Positions 8,792 through 16,313 of a stretch of 45,477 bases of DNA are shown piece by piece (position 1 is the first letter of the stretch; every line of letters begins with the position of its first letter). The DNA comes from Firmicutes bacterium UBA4881 (GTDB lineage Bacteria; Bacillota; DTU065): NCBI GenBank assembly GCA_002399235.1, contig DHDH01000026.1, forward strand, positions 28,223 through 73,699, given 5' to 3'. The position numbers and the translations under genes were made by a program. The notes beneath the pieces were generated by a model. That model saw nothing but the letters and a program-made list of their open reading frames with translations. It was not told where the DNA came from and searched no databases.

Positions 8792-9483
8792 TGTTAGAGA
8801 GAATCTACCTTGCTCTAGATTTTCCCACTGGGGAACAAGCAGAGAATCTACTTGAGAAGATGCCTCAAGGCCTGGGTGTGAAAATTGGCTTAGAACTCTT
8901 TATGAAAGAGGGCTTAAGCTTTGTTAAAAAGATTAGAGACTCTGGCTATAATGTTTTTCTTGACCTCAAGTTTCATGATATTCCTCGAACTGTCGCAGCA
9001 GCGGTAGCTCAGGTAGCAGATAGTTGTCAGATGTTAAATGTTCATGCCTCAGGTGGTTTCGAGATGTTACAAGCGGCTAAAGAAGCTAGTCTATCGGTAG
9101 CTAAGCCGCCAAAGTTAATTGGTGTAACCGTGTTAACTTCAATTAGTGCGACAGACTGGCTAAGCGTAGGTGGCAGCGGCACAATTGAAGAAGGAGCAAA
9201 AAATAGAGCTCTACTTTGCCAAAAAGCAGGTTTGGATGGTGTAGTAACATCAACCAAGGAAGTAGTAACAATCAAAAAATACTGTGGCTCTTCCTTTTTA
9301 ACAGTTGTACCTGGGGTCAGACCACAAGGAGATAGTGTTGGTGACCAAAAGCGGGTGGCAACACCTAAAGAAGCACTAGATGCAGGTAGTGACTTTTTAG
9401 TAATTGGTCGACCAATTACTAAAGCTAAAGATCCAGTGAAAGCTTTAAATGATATTGTAAGGGAGATGGCAGGACGTGACTGA
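8791..9483 (+). CDS. pyrF: Orotidine 5'-phosphate decarboxylase
   Basis: PyrF decarboxylates OMP to UMP. The catalytic signature DLKFHDIPRT (residues 58-67, with Asp58, Lys60 and Asp63) is intact, and VPGVRPQGD, with a phosphate-binding VIGRPITKA near the C-terminus, fits the bacterial family. ATG 8791 is preferred over an in-frame TTG at 8788 because AGGAGG (8777-8782) is 8 bases upstream; it shares one base with the pyrD stop. Length is 230 residues. Confidence 0.95.
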   Translation: MLERIYLALDFPTGEQAENLLEKMPQGLGVKIGLELFMKEGLSFVKKIRDSGYNVFLDLKFHDIPRTVAAAVAQVADSCQMLNVHASGGFEMLQAAKEASLSVAKPPKLIGVTVLTSISATDWLSVGGSGTIEEGAKNRALLCQKAGLDGVVTSTKEVVTIKKYCGSSFLTVVPGVRPQGDSVGDQKRVATPKEALDAGSDFLVIGRPITKAKDPVKALNDIVREMAGRD

Positions 9484-10045
9484 GATAAGGAAATATTTTG
9501 ATGAGGTTGGGGCAGTGTTGAGTGGCCATTTCCAACTAACAAGTGGTAGACATAGCGATACTTATATTCAATGTGCTAGGGTTTTAGAAAATCCAAACGT
9601 GACAGAAAAGCTGGCTGAGTATTGGTGCCAATTGTTAAGTAATATAGAGGTAGATCTAGTAATTGGACCTGCTGTAGGTGGAATCATATTAAGTTATGAA
9701 CTCGGTAGGCAGATGAAAAAAAAAGCTATCTTCGCTGAAAGAGAAGATGGGAAGTTGACACTAAGACGTTCTTTCCAGATTGAGCCGGGAGAGAAAGTTG
9801 TGGTAGTGGAAGATGTAGTTACAACCGGAGGTTCAGTTTGGGAGACCATGGAATTGGTTAAAGAAAAAGGCGGTGAAGTGGTTGCTGTCTGCACTTTAGT
9901 TGACCGCGGTAGTAACTTTAACCCTGGAGTTCCGTATTTCCCACTTCTTAAAGTTCAGGTCGATAGCTTTACCAAAGAACAATGTCCTCTTTGCCAAAAA
10001 GGTGTACCTATTACAGCACCTGGTAGTAGAGGGTTAAAAAAATAA
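9476..10045 (+). CDS. pyrE: Orotate phosphoribosyltransferase
   Basis: PyrE joins orotate and PRPP to make OMP. The PRPP-binding motif VVVVEDVVTTGGS (residues 108-120) and the N-terminal GHFQLTSGRHSDTYIQ are characteristic. No ATG is available near the N-terminus, so GTG 9476, which overlaps pyrF by 8 bases, is taken as start; its ribosome site (GGGAG at 9461-9465) is only moderate. The C-terminus has a CPLCQKGVPI segment seen in one branch of the family. It is the last gene of the operon and is followed by a hairpin. Confidence 0.94.
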   Translation: MTEIRKYFDEVGAVLSGHFQLTSGRHSDTYIQCARVLENPNVTEKLAEYWCQLLSNIEVDLVIGPAVGGIILSYELGRQMKKKAIFAEREDGKLTLRRSFQIEPGEKVVVVEDVVTTGGSVWETMELVKEKGGEVVAVCTLVDRGSNFNPGVPYFPLLKVQVDSFTKEQCPLCQKGVPITAPGSRGLKK

Positions 10046-10049
10046 TTTT

Positions 10050-10079
10050 AGCAGCCTACCTTGGATAGGCTGCTTATTT
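10050..10079 (+). terminator. Terminator of the pyr operon
   Basis: AGCAGCCTA (10050-10058) and TAGGCTGCT (10065-10073) form a 9-bp stem with a 6-base loop, followed by a short T-rich tail TATTTA. The tail is weak, so some read-through into the ROK gene is possible. Confidence 0.7.
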
Positions 10080-10151
10080 AATGCCCTCCTAAAGGATTAG
10101 AGGTAATAAAAGAGAAGTTAAAAGGTAAGTAAACTAGTGGAGGTGATAGTA

Positions 10152-10964
10152 TTGGCTTACCTTGGTATAGATATAGGTGGTACCAAAGTTGCTGCCGGTT
10201 TAGTTGCTGAAGACGGTCACATTTTAAAAGAAATCTATATCGAATTACAAAATACAGATAATAACGCAATTGATGAAGCGATAGCAAAGGTAACTAGTGA
10301 GTTAACCGGTTTTACGGCTATTGGCATAGGTGTACCAGGAACCCTAGATCGCGCTAATAAGACCTGGGTGAAAGCAAGTAATTTGCATATTAGTTCGTGG
10401 TCGCTAAATAAATGGCAAGATAAGTTAGGTGTACCTATTTATCTGGAAAACGATGCTAATTGTGCAGCTTTGGGAGAGAGTTGGGTAAGCAATAAAAAAG
10501 ATCTCATTCTAATTGCCTTAGGAACTGGAGTTGGCATGGGGATCGTTATTAATAACAAGATCTTGATAGGTTCTACTGGTCTTGCTGGTGAAGCAGGACA
10601 CATAATAATCTATCCAGATGGGCGTGACTGTTCCTGTGGACTTAAAGGTTGTTTGGAAGCCTATGCTGGCGGTTGGGCTTTAAAAAAATACCATGGCCAG
10701 AGTCCTAAAGAACTATTACAAAATTTGCATAATCAAGCTGCCCAGGAAGCTATTGAGGCTTTAGCAATTGGGCTTTTCAATATAGCTACATTATTTGGTT
10801 TAGAAGAAATTTATCTAGGTGGTAGTATCGCTGTCAATAATCATCATTTTATCCAAAGTATCCAAGAAAGCATTCAGAAAAAGTATAACTATGATATACA
10901 ATTAAAGATTGGCCAAACACTTAATAAAGCAGGTCTGATAGGTGCTGCGGCTCTTTGTCGCTAG
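10152..10964 (+). CDS. ROK family sugar kinase
   Basis: ROK kinases phosphorylate hexoses or N-acetylhexosamines with ATP. The product (270 residues) begins LAYLGIDIGGTK, with the phosphate-binding DIGGTK at 7-12. It then has ENDANCAALGE with the catalytic Asp, GTGVGMGIV, and the zinc motif GEAGH...CSCGLKGCLE, so it is an enzyme rather than a regulator (no helix-turn-helix). TTG 10152 is chosen because GGAGG (10139-10143) is 8 bases upstream; a GTG at 10137 precedes the ribosome site. The next gene is nagA, 12 bases away, suggesting N-acetylglucosamine or N-acetylmannosamine as substrate, but glucose cannot be excluded. Confidence 0.88.
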   Translation: MAYLGIDIGGTKVAAGLVAEDGHILKEIYIELQNTDNNAIDEAIAKVTSELTGFTAIGIGVPGTLDRANKTWVKASNLHISSWSLNKWQDKLGVPIYLENDANCAALGESWVSNKKDLILIALGTGVGMGIVINNKILIGSTGLAGEAGHIIIYPDGRDCSCGLKGCLEAYAGGWALKKYHGQSPKELLQNLHNQAAQEAIEALAIGLFNIATLFGLEEIYLGGSIAVNNHHFIQSIQESIQKKYNYDIQLKIGQTLNKAGLIGAAALCR

Positions 10965-10976
10965 GAGGTAGAGTAA

Positions 10977-12074
10977 ATGGAAGTATTAAAAAACTGTACA
11001 CTAGTTTTACCAGAACGCTTGGGAAAGGGCTATGTAATTATTGAAGAGGGAATAATTACTGAGGTTGGTTTTGGCGAATGTTCCCAAGAAGGTGAAGATT
11101 TACAAGGTGCTTATTTAGTACCTGGCTATATTGATGTCCACGTTCATGGTGGTGGTGGAGCAGGTTTTGAACTAGCTGATTTGGATTCATGTCAGAGAGC
11201 AGCTGATTTCCATCTAAAGCATGGTACAACAACAATGTTGATGGGAGTCGAAGGTGGGTTAGATGAATTAGGTAAATATCTTCCTCTTAAGAAGATGCCA
11301 ATAAATACAGCAGGTATTTTTTTGGAAGGTCCTTTTATTAGCCCAGAAAGACCAGGAGCTATTGATCCTAACTTTATTAAAGAACCAGATCCTGATAAAT
11401 TAACCGATTTTCTAACTAAATTTGGCTCTCAGATTAAATATATAGCGATAGCTCCAGAGCTTAACCAAGCTGAAGAGCTTATCAAGATAGCGAGAAAATT
11501 TAATGTAGTAGTTTCTGCAGGTCATACCATCTCCTCGATCGAGAAATTGCGCCAAGCAACTATGTGGGGTACTAGTTGTGTCTGCCATACATTTAATGGC
11601 ATGCCACCTATGCATCACAGGGAACCAGGTGTTGTAGGCGGTGCTCTTCTCTATGATGAACTTTATACAGAGATCATTACAGATGGCATTCATATTCACC
11701 CAGAAATAATCCGTCTTCTTTTTAAGGTTAAGCCTTTTGACAAGGTTTTAGCAATTACCGACTCAGTTAGTCTTAATGGTATGCCTTCAGGTACGTATGG
11801 AAGACGGATGGTTAATGGTAATAAAATTACCTTAATAGATGGTAAAACTATCGCTGGTAGTGCTCATACGATGGATAAAGCTATACAAAATATGGTTAAA
11901 TGGGGTATTGATTTAGTAAGTGCTATAAGAAGTGCCACTTACAATCCAGCTAAAGCACTTGGGTTAAATGATAGAGGTAGAATAGCTACTGGGTTTAGAG
12001 CGGATCTCCTTAAGTTAAATAACAATTTGGAAATTGAGACTATCTATATTCAAGGCCAAAGGCAAACAATCTAA
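10977..12074 (+). CDS. nagA: N-acetylglucosamine-6-phosphate deacetylase
   Basis: NagA removes acetate from GlcNAc-6-phosphate in amino-sugar use and cell-wall recycling. The 365-residue amidohydrolase shows PGYIDVHVHGGGG (metal HxH), GIFLEGPFISPERPGAI with the metal-binding Glu, SAGHTISS, CHTFNGMPPMHHREPG, ITDGIHIHPE and LAITDSVS with the catalytic Asp. An AGGAGG site lies 8 bases upstream of the ATG. It forms a two-gene unit with the ROK kinase. No nagB was found in the window. Confidence 0.93.
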   Translation: MEVLKNCTLVLPERLGKGYVIIEEGIITEVGFGECSQEGEDLQGAYLVPGYIDVHVHGGGGAGFELADLDSCQRAADFHLKHGTTTMLMGVEGGLDELGKYLPLKKMPINTAGIFLEGPFISPERPGAIDPNFIKEPDPDKLTDFLTKFGSQIKYIAIAPELNQAEELIKIARKFNVVVSAGHTISSIEKLRQATMWGTSCVCHTFNGMPPMHHREPGVVGGALLYDELYTEIITDGIHIHPEIIRLLFKVKPFDKVLAITDSVSLNGMPSGTYGRRMVNGNKITLIDGKTIAGSAHTMDKAIQNMVKWGIDLVSAIRSATYNPAKALGLNDRGRIATGFRADLLKLNNNLEIETIYIQGQRQTI

Positions 12075-12088
12075 TAAGTATTATCTAA

Positions 12089-12140
12089 TAGGAAGCTGCC
12101 GGTAAAATTCTAACAAAAGAGGTTGCTTCCTATTTTGTTT
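12089..12140 (+). terminator. Probable terminator after nagA
   Basis: TAGGAAGC (12089-12096) pairs with GCTTCCTA (12125-12132), followed by TTTTGTTT. The 28-base loop is long, so the call is moderate. The following stretch up to 12384 (about 240 bases) is AT-rich and holds no gene, RNA or confident promoter that I could recognise. Confidence 0.6.
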
Positions 12141-12384
12141 AGTAAAAAGGGGTAATATTATGGCTTGAGAAATAAGAATATTAACCTATTTAAGTGGCAA
12201 AATAGATATAGTTAGTATTTATAAGATAACACAGGCAGGAAGAATTATTTGGTTGTCGAAACATTTGATTAAGCTCTAAACCAGATTGTTTTTCCAGCTA
12301 ATTCACCCCGAAGGAGGGAACTAGAAGCAGCGTTTTTCTTTTGTGAAGGCAATCCTAAAATATTCAAAACAAAGGGGGGAAGGC

Positions 12385-12420
12385 ATGAGCCTCGCTTTTA
12401 GGGGTTACATGCAAGGGTAA
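12385..12420 (+). CDS. Eleven-codon leader ORF coupled to the next gene
   Basis: ATG 12385 follows a strong purine-rich ribosome site (AAGGGGGGAAGG, 12372-12383) and reads MSLAFRGYMQG to TAA 12418-12420. The stop overlaps the ATG of the secreted-protein gene in a TAATG junction. The downstream ATG has only a weak ribosome site of its own (AAGGGT), so translation of the short frame probably delivers ribosomes to it. No function for the peptide itself is claimed, and the alternative is that the strong site is used only for the leader. Conservation of the frame in relatives would decide. Confidence 0.45.
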   Translation: MSLAFRGYMQG

Positions 12421-13019
12421 TGAAGCGATTAACAGCTTTGTTAGTAGTTTTGATGTTAGTTACAGGATTAGCTGTAGGTGCTATGGCAGCAAAAGTAAAA
12501 TTTGCTAAAATGGAAGACTATGGTCAAAATGTTGGTAATGGAACTTGGGACGATCTGAAAGGTATCTGGGTCCCAGGTACTGCAACCGAAAACTGGTTAT
12601 GCTCTCACAAGCAATATAAAAACTTTATTCTTGAATTTGATGCAACCACACAAGGACGTACTTTGATTCTTGTTCGTAGCACTATTAATGATGTACCTTA
12701 TTATTTTGGTGCTGGTATCGATATGGTTTCACCTACTGATATTCGTCTTCGTCGTTGGACTGAAGGAGTATGGCAACCATCGTTTAATACCAATGCCCAA
12801 GTTTTAACTTCATTTGTCTGGGGCGATTCAATACACTTTAAGGTTACAGTAAAAGGCGACTTAGCTAGATTCGAAATCACCGATGAAAACAAAGATTTAA
12901 TCATCGACGAAGAACTTGAATTAGATGAGTTTAAAGATGCTGGTTATATCTGGATTCGTTCCTTGAGTACAACATCTGATACCATTATTGAGAATTTAAC
13001 AATTGAAGAACTAAATTAA
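12420..13019 (+). CDS. Secreted beta-rich protein, possibly LamG/DUF1080-like fold
   Basis: The 199-residue product starts with a classical signal peptide (MKRLT, a hydrophobic core, cleavage expected after GAMA near residue 23), so it is exported. The mature part is rich in aromatic residues and alternating beta-type segments (NFILEFDATT, TLILVRSTI, HFKVTVKGDLARFEITDE), resembling concanavalin-like jelly rolls such as the DUF1080 family. I do not recognise a catalytic motif, so carbohydrate binding is only an inference. It is followed by a strong terminator and precedes a transporter operon. The start is fixed by the signal peptide and by coupling to the 11-codon leader. Confidence 0.75.
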   Translation: MKRLTALLVVLMLVTGLAVGAMAAKVKFAKMEDYGQNVGNGTWDDLKGIWVPGTATENWLCSHKQYKNFILEFDATTQGRTLILVRSTINDVPYYFGAGIDMVSPTDIRLRRWTEGVWQPSFNTNAQVLTSFVWGDSIHFKVTVKGDLARFEITDENKDLIIDEELELDEFKDAGYIWIRSLSTTSDTIIENLTIEELN

Positions 13020-13031
13020 GCAGGTGTTTAG

Positions 13032-13070
13032 AAAAGAGAGGGTTAACCCGGGTTAACCCTCTCTTTTTTT
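13032..13070 (+). terminator. Strong terminator, perfect 36-base palindrome
   Basis: Positions 13032-13067 form a perfect inverted repeat with no loop (AAAAGAGAGGGTTAACCC and its complement), ending in T8. The A-run on the 5' side means it could also stop transcription arriving on the minus strand. Confidence 0.9.
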
Positions 13071-13205
13071 GCGTTTTTCCAATCAAGTAAAATGTATACA
13101 TGATAAAAAAAGCCATTTTCATTTGATCAAAGAAGAAGTGTAGTGCATAATAGATTAAGATATTCATGGTAAAGTTTCTGCGTGGTTGTAGGAAGATGCT
13201 GTAAA

Positions 13206-13235
13206 TACGAAAAAATGTTACGAACTACGAAAAAA
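13206..13235 (+). repeat. Two direct repeats TACGAAAAAA, 20 bases apart
   Basis: TACGAAAAAA occurs at 13206-13215 and exactly 20 bases later at 13226-13235, with a related TTACGAAC between them. Two-turn spacing upstream of a promoter suggests a possible regulator site; this is inference only. Confidence 0.35.
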
Positions 13236-13316
13236 GAAAAGGTTTTGTCAAACGGATATCGAAATGTTTTAAGAAGGAATTGTGTACAGTGCAGAGAATA
13301 TATATGTCTATAGCCT

Positions 13317-13351
13317 TATCCTTTTGACAAAAAGCAAAATCCAAAAGGATA
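13317..13351 (+). promoter_or_regulatory. Promoter with overlapping inverted repeat for the transporter operon
   Basis: TTGACA (13324-13329) and GATACT (13348-13353) are 18 bases apart, a plausible promoter with a weak -10. A perfect 10-bp inverted repeat, TATCCTTTTG (13317-13326) and CAAAAGGATA (13342-13351), covers both elements with a 15-base spacer, as expected for an operator. No regulator gene is adjacent, so the ligand is unknown. Confidence 0.5.
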
Positions 13352-13355
13352 CTTA

Positions 13356-13432
13356 GAAGCTTAAAAGCTTCGGTATAAATACTGGGCACGCTAATTAAAC
13401 GATGGGAAGCATTTAATTAATGGCTCAGTATT
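13356..13432 (+). promoter_or_regulatory. Structured 5' leader of the binding-protein gene
   Basis: Two hairpins can form. The first is GAAGCTT-AA-AAGCTTC (13356-13371). The second is two-tiered: AATACTG (13378-13384) with CAGTATT (13426-13432), enclosing TAATTAAA (13392-13399) with TTTAATTA (13412-13419). There is no T-run, so it is not a terminator, and I do not recognise it as a known riboswitch class. It ends 35 bases before the gene start. Confidence 0.45.
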
Positions 13433-13467
13433 ACAAACAAAGATTACCAACACAAGGGGGTTTAGTA

Positions 13468-15216
13468 ATGAAAAGCAAGAAGTTATATTGGTTAATTGCA
13501 GTTGTTGTAGTGTTGTTGTGTGTGGTTGCTGTATTTGTTTGGAAGAACAAAGAGCAAGTAGCTGAAGCAGAACCAGTTGAACTCGAAGCTACAGTCGGTG
13601 ATATCACCTATTCCAAAGTTGGTCCAAAGGCTAAAGAAATTCTCTTCCCTATTTATGTCGACGATGAAGCAAGAATTTTGGCATTGCTTCGTGGTGACGT
13701 CGATGTTTACCCAGGTTTGACAAAGCCTGCAGAAATTAAAAAGGTTCAAGAAGATGAGAATGTTCATCTAACCATGGACTTAGGTTTCCACATGTTCTAT
13801 ATTGGCCTTAACACTGGTAAGTATCCAACATCAGAAAAAGCTATCAGATATGCTCTTTCCCACGTTGTCGATCGCGACAAGATCATTTTGAACTTGTTTG
13901 AAGGTTTTATGCTACCACTTGATAGCTTAGTACCACAATCTTCTAACTACTATTATGACCAAATTGCCAAATATGAATATGATCCAAAGAAGGCAGAGGA
14001 AATTCTTGATGAAGCCGGCTTTACAATGGGACCAAACGGTATCCGTATTGATCCTAAAACTGGCAAAGAACTCGAAAAGTTTGAGTTCTTGACTCCATTA
14101 TTTGAAGTAGCACCTACTTCTGCTGAAATTGGTAAAATGATTGCTCAAGAAGCTAACAAGATTGGTTTACCTCTTGTTGCTACACCACTTGACTTTAACG
14201 TTATTCTAGACAAACTTGATACATTTGATTTCCAAATGTATGCTTTGGCTTGGGGTTTGTCTCGTGAACCAGACCACTTATATGGTTTGTTCCATTCCAA
14301 AAATGCAGTTGAAGGTGGAGACAACACCACCCAAACTAAAGATCCTGAGATTGACAAGGCTCTAGAAGAACTACTTTACGCTACAAATCGTGACGACTTT
14401 ACAAAAGCATCAAATAAGGCTCAAGAGCTATTGGCTATCCATCAACCATATATTGTTCTTTACAGTCGTCCCTATATGAATGCTTTCCGTACAGATAAAG
14501 TTAAAGGATTTATACCAATGAAAGGTTATGGTTCCACTGAGTACCAAAACCTTTGGACAACTTTGAACCTCGAGCCTATAGAGGGTGACAAGATTACTTG
14601 GCTACTGCCAAACGAACCACAGACATTTAATATGGCTACAGCATCTTCTGCCTACGACTGGCAGATCTTAGGCCGTATTAATGATAGTCCGTTTGCCTAT
14701 GATGCTGAAACCCTTGAAGACGTTCCTAACTGGGTAACAAAAGCTACTGAAGAGGTCTGGACCTATGTTGATGATGAGGGTAATGAAGAACCCAACGCAG
14801 CTAAGGTTACCTATAAAATGCGTAAAGATGTTAAGTGGCATGACGGTGAAGATTTCAAAGCTAGCGATGTTAAGTTTACTATTGAATATCTTCGTGACAA
14901 CAAAGTTCCTCGCTATTTAGGTTCAGTAAATACCGTTGTAAAGGTTGAGACTCCAGATGATTACACTGTAGTCGTTTATAGCTCAACACCAGGTTTCCTA
15001 CACTTATATGATATTCAAGGACTACCATGGCTACCAGAGCACATCTGGAAGGATGTTACTGATTGGAAGGGCTTCCAACCTTGGAAAGAATCTCACCCAA
15101 CAGTTGAAGGTCTAACTAAGTTAATCGGTATTGGACCATTTGTCTTTAAGGAATATAATCCTGGTGAGTATGTCAGACTAGAAAGATTTGAGGATTATTG
15201 GAGACTTAAACTGTAA
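13468..15216 (+). CDS. Peptide/sugar ABC transporter solute-binding protein (SBP family 5), circularly permuted
   Basis: This is an exported binding protein for the downstream importer. The start is ATG 13468, behind AAGGGGG, giving an N-terminal membrane/signal segment (residues 6-25); an upstream in-frame ATG at 13420 lacks a ribosome site. All expected family-5 segments are present but in swapped order. Residues about 44-371 carry what is normally the C-terminal half: EILFPIYVDDEARILALLRGDVDVY, GLNTGKYP, AIRYALSHVVDRDKI, YDPKKAEEILDEAGF. Residues about 374-580 carry what is normally the N-terminal half: ITWLLPNEPQTFN, VTYKMRKDVKWHDGEDFKASDVKFT, IGIGPFVFKEYNPGEY, and LERFEDYW right at the stop. 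Length (582) matches one complete protein. Fold continuity is inferred; ligand is unknown. Confidence 0.85.
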   Translation: MKSKKLYWLIAVVVVLLCVVAVFVWKNKEQVAEAEPVELEATVGDITYSKVGPKAKEILFPIYVDDEARILALLRGDVDVYPGLTKPAEIKKVQEDENVHLTMDLGFHMFYIGLNTGKYPTSEKAIRYALSHVVDRDKIILNLFEGFMLPLDSLVPQSSNYYYDQIAKYEYDPKKAEEILDEAGFTMGPNGIRIDPKTGKELEKFEFLTPLFEVAPTSAEIGKMIAQEANKIGLPLVATPLDFNVILDKLDTFDFQMYALAWGLSREPDHLYGLFHSKNAVEGGDNTTQTKDPEIDKALEELLYATNRDDFTKASNKAQELLAIHQPYIVLYSRPYMNAFRTDKVKGFIPMKGYGSTEYQNLWTTLNLEPIEGDKITWLLPNEPQTFNMATASSAYDWQILGRINDSPFAYDAETLEDVPNWVTKATEEVWTYVDDEGNEEPNAAKVTYKMRKDVKWHDGEDFKASDVKFTIEYLRDNKVPRYLGSVNTVVKVETPDDYTVVVYSSTPGFLHLYDIQGLPWLPEHIWKDVTDWKGFQPWKESHPTVEGLTKLIGIGPFVFKEYNPGEYVRLERFEDYWRLKL

Positions 15217-15246
15217 TCAAATCTCAACATGAATAAGTAAAGATAA

Positions 15247-15269
15247 GCCGCCTCCTTTGAGGAGGCGGC
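15247..15269 (+). terminator. GC-rich hairpin between binding protein and permease genes
   Basis: GCCGCCTCC (15247-15255), loop TTTGA and GGAGGCGGC (15261-15269) form a perfect 9-bp stem without a following T-run. It more likely protects or processes the mRNA, giving high binding-protein and lower permease levels, than acts as a full terminator. Confidence 0.6.
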
Positions 15270-15329
15270 ACACCTTTGCAGGGGTCCCTAAAAGCCACTT
15301 GGTTGGCTAAGCAGTGAGGTGAATGGTAA

Positions 15330-16313
15330 TTGAATTTTAGTTCTTATATTTTAAGAAGAGTGGTATACGCACTCATAGTTCTTGTTGTTATTGTAACTAT
15401 CAATTTCTTTATCTTCCGAGTGATGCCGGGGGATCCAGTTCGTATGATCATTGATCCTAAGTGGACACCGGAGATGAAAGCAGCTCTGTATGAGCAATAT
15501 GGATTGACTAAACCTTTACATGAACAGTTTTTTATCTACTTAAAAAGTCTGTTGACCTTAGATTTAGGTTTATCCTTTACATCAAGTCGTCCTGTTATGG
15601 ACGAACTTCTAGAACGATTACCTAATACGGTTTTATTGTTAGGTATAGCTCTGTTTATTGAGATTTTGATCGGTATCTCAATAGGTATTTTTGCTGCTTC
15701 TAAACGTGGTTCATCCATAGAAAGTTTTGTTACTGGTGCGGGTTTATTTACCCACGCAGTACCTACTTTTTTCCTACAGTTAGTTTTATTACTTATCTTT
15801 GGTTTTGTGATCCCGATCTTCCCTATTAGGGGTACAATGGCAGCACCACCACCAGTTGGAGGTTGGGCTCAGTTTTTAGACCGAGTACATCATTTAATAT
15901 TACCGGTATTTAGTTTAGTAGTAATTAACTTTGGATCCTGGGCTTTGTACACACGTAACGCTATGGTGGAAGCTTTAGGCCAAGATTATATTATAACTGC
16001 AAGAGCAAAAGGATTAACTAAAAAACGTGTTTTAAGACATCATGCTTTTAGAAGTATTTTGCCTCCAATTGTTACTTTGATCTTTTTAAGTTTACCCAGT
16101 ATTATTTCCGGTGCAGTTGTAACCGAAACTATTTTTTCTTGGTATGGTGTAGGTAGATATCTTCTTGATGCTACTATGAAACAAGATTATCCCGCTGCTC
16201 AGGGCGCTTTTTATTTTATTGCTCTAGCAACGATTATATGCAATTTTGTTGCAGATATTGTTTACGGACTTGTTGATCCTCGTATTCGTGTTGGAGGAGG
16301 TGAAGGCAAATGA
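15330..16313 (+). CDS. ABC transporter permease, OppB/DppB family
   Basis: This inner-membrane permease (327 residues) has six predicted transmembrane segments and the ATPase-coupling EAA-type loop GQDYIITARAKGLTKKRVLRHH near residues 216-237. The N-terminus (YILRRVVYALIVLVVIVTINFFIFRVMPGDP) is typical of the DppB subfamily. The start is TTG 15330, with AGGTG at 15317-15321 giving 8-base spacing. It overlaps the next permease ATG by 4 bases, so the two are translated together. Substrate class (peptide versus oligosaccharide) is not resolvable, because both use this family. Confidence 0.92.
   Translation: MNFSSYILRRVVYALIVLVVIVTINFFIFRVMPGDPVRMIIDPKWTPEMKAALYEQYGLTKPLHEQFFIYLKSLLTLDLGLSFTSSRPVMDELLERLPNTVLLLGIALFIEILIGISIGIFAASKRGSSIESFVTGAGLFTHAVPTFFLQLVLLLIFGFVIPIFPIRGTMAAPPPVGGWAQFLDRVHHLILPVFSLVVINFGSWALYTRNAMVEALGQDYIITARAKGLTKKRVLRHHAFRSILPPIVTLIFLSLPSIISGAVVTETIFSWYGVGRYLLDATMKQDYPAAQGAFYFIALATIICNFVADIVYGLVDPRIRVGGGEGK

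Noticed and set aside
9042..9542. 166-codon open frame antisense to pyrF/pyrE
   Set aside because: Fully overlaps two convincing genes, with no family resemblance or ribosome site.
10078..10287. Minus-strand open frame across the start of the ROK gene
   Set aside because: Tyr/Leu/Arg-rich text without family resemblance; it overlaps the ROK ribosome site and start.
12141..12384. Riboswitch upstream of the secreted protein
   Set aside because: AT-rich with purine-rich patches, but no known aptamer consensus or expression platform was recognised.
13420..13467. Upstream in-frame ATG for the solute-binding protein
   Set aside because: No ribosome site, lies in the hairpin leader, and would place a non-signal extension before the hydrophobic segment.
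13468..15216. Binding protein explained by a frameshift or two separate genes
   Set aside because: One uninterrupted frame with a single signal segment and no internal start with a ribosome site near the junction at about 14585.
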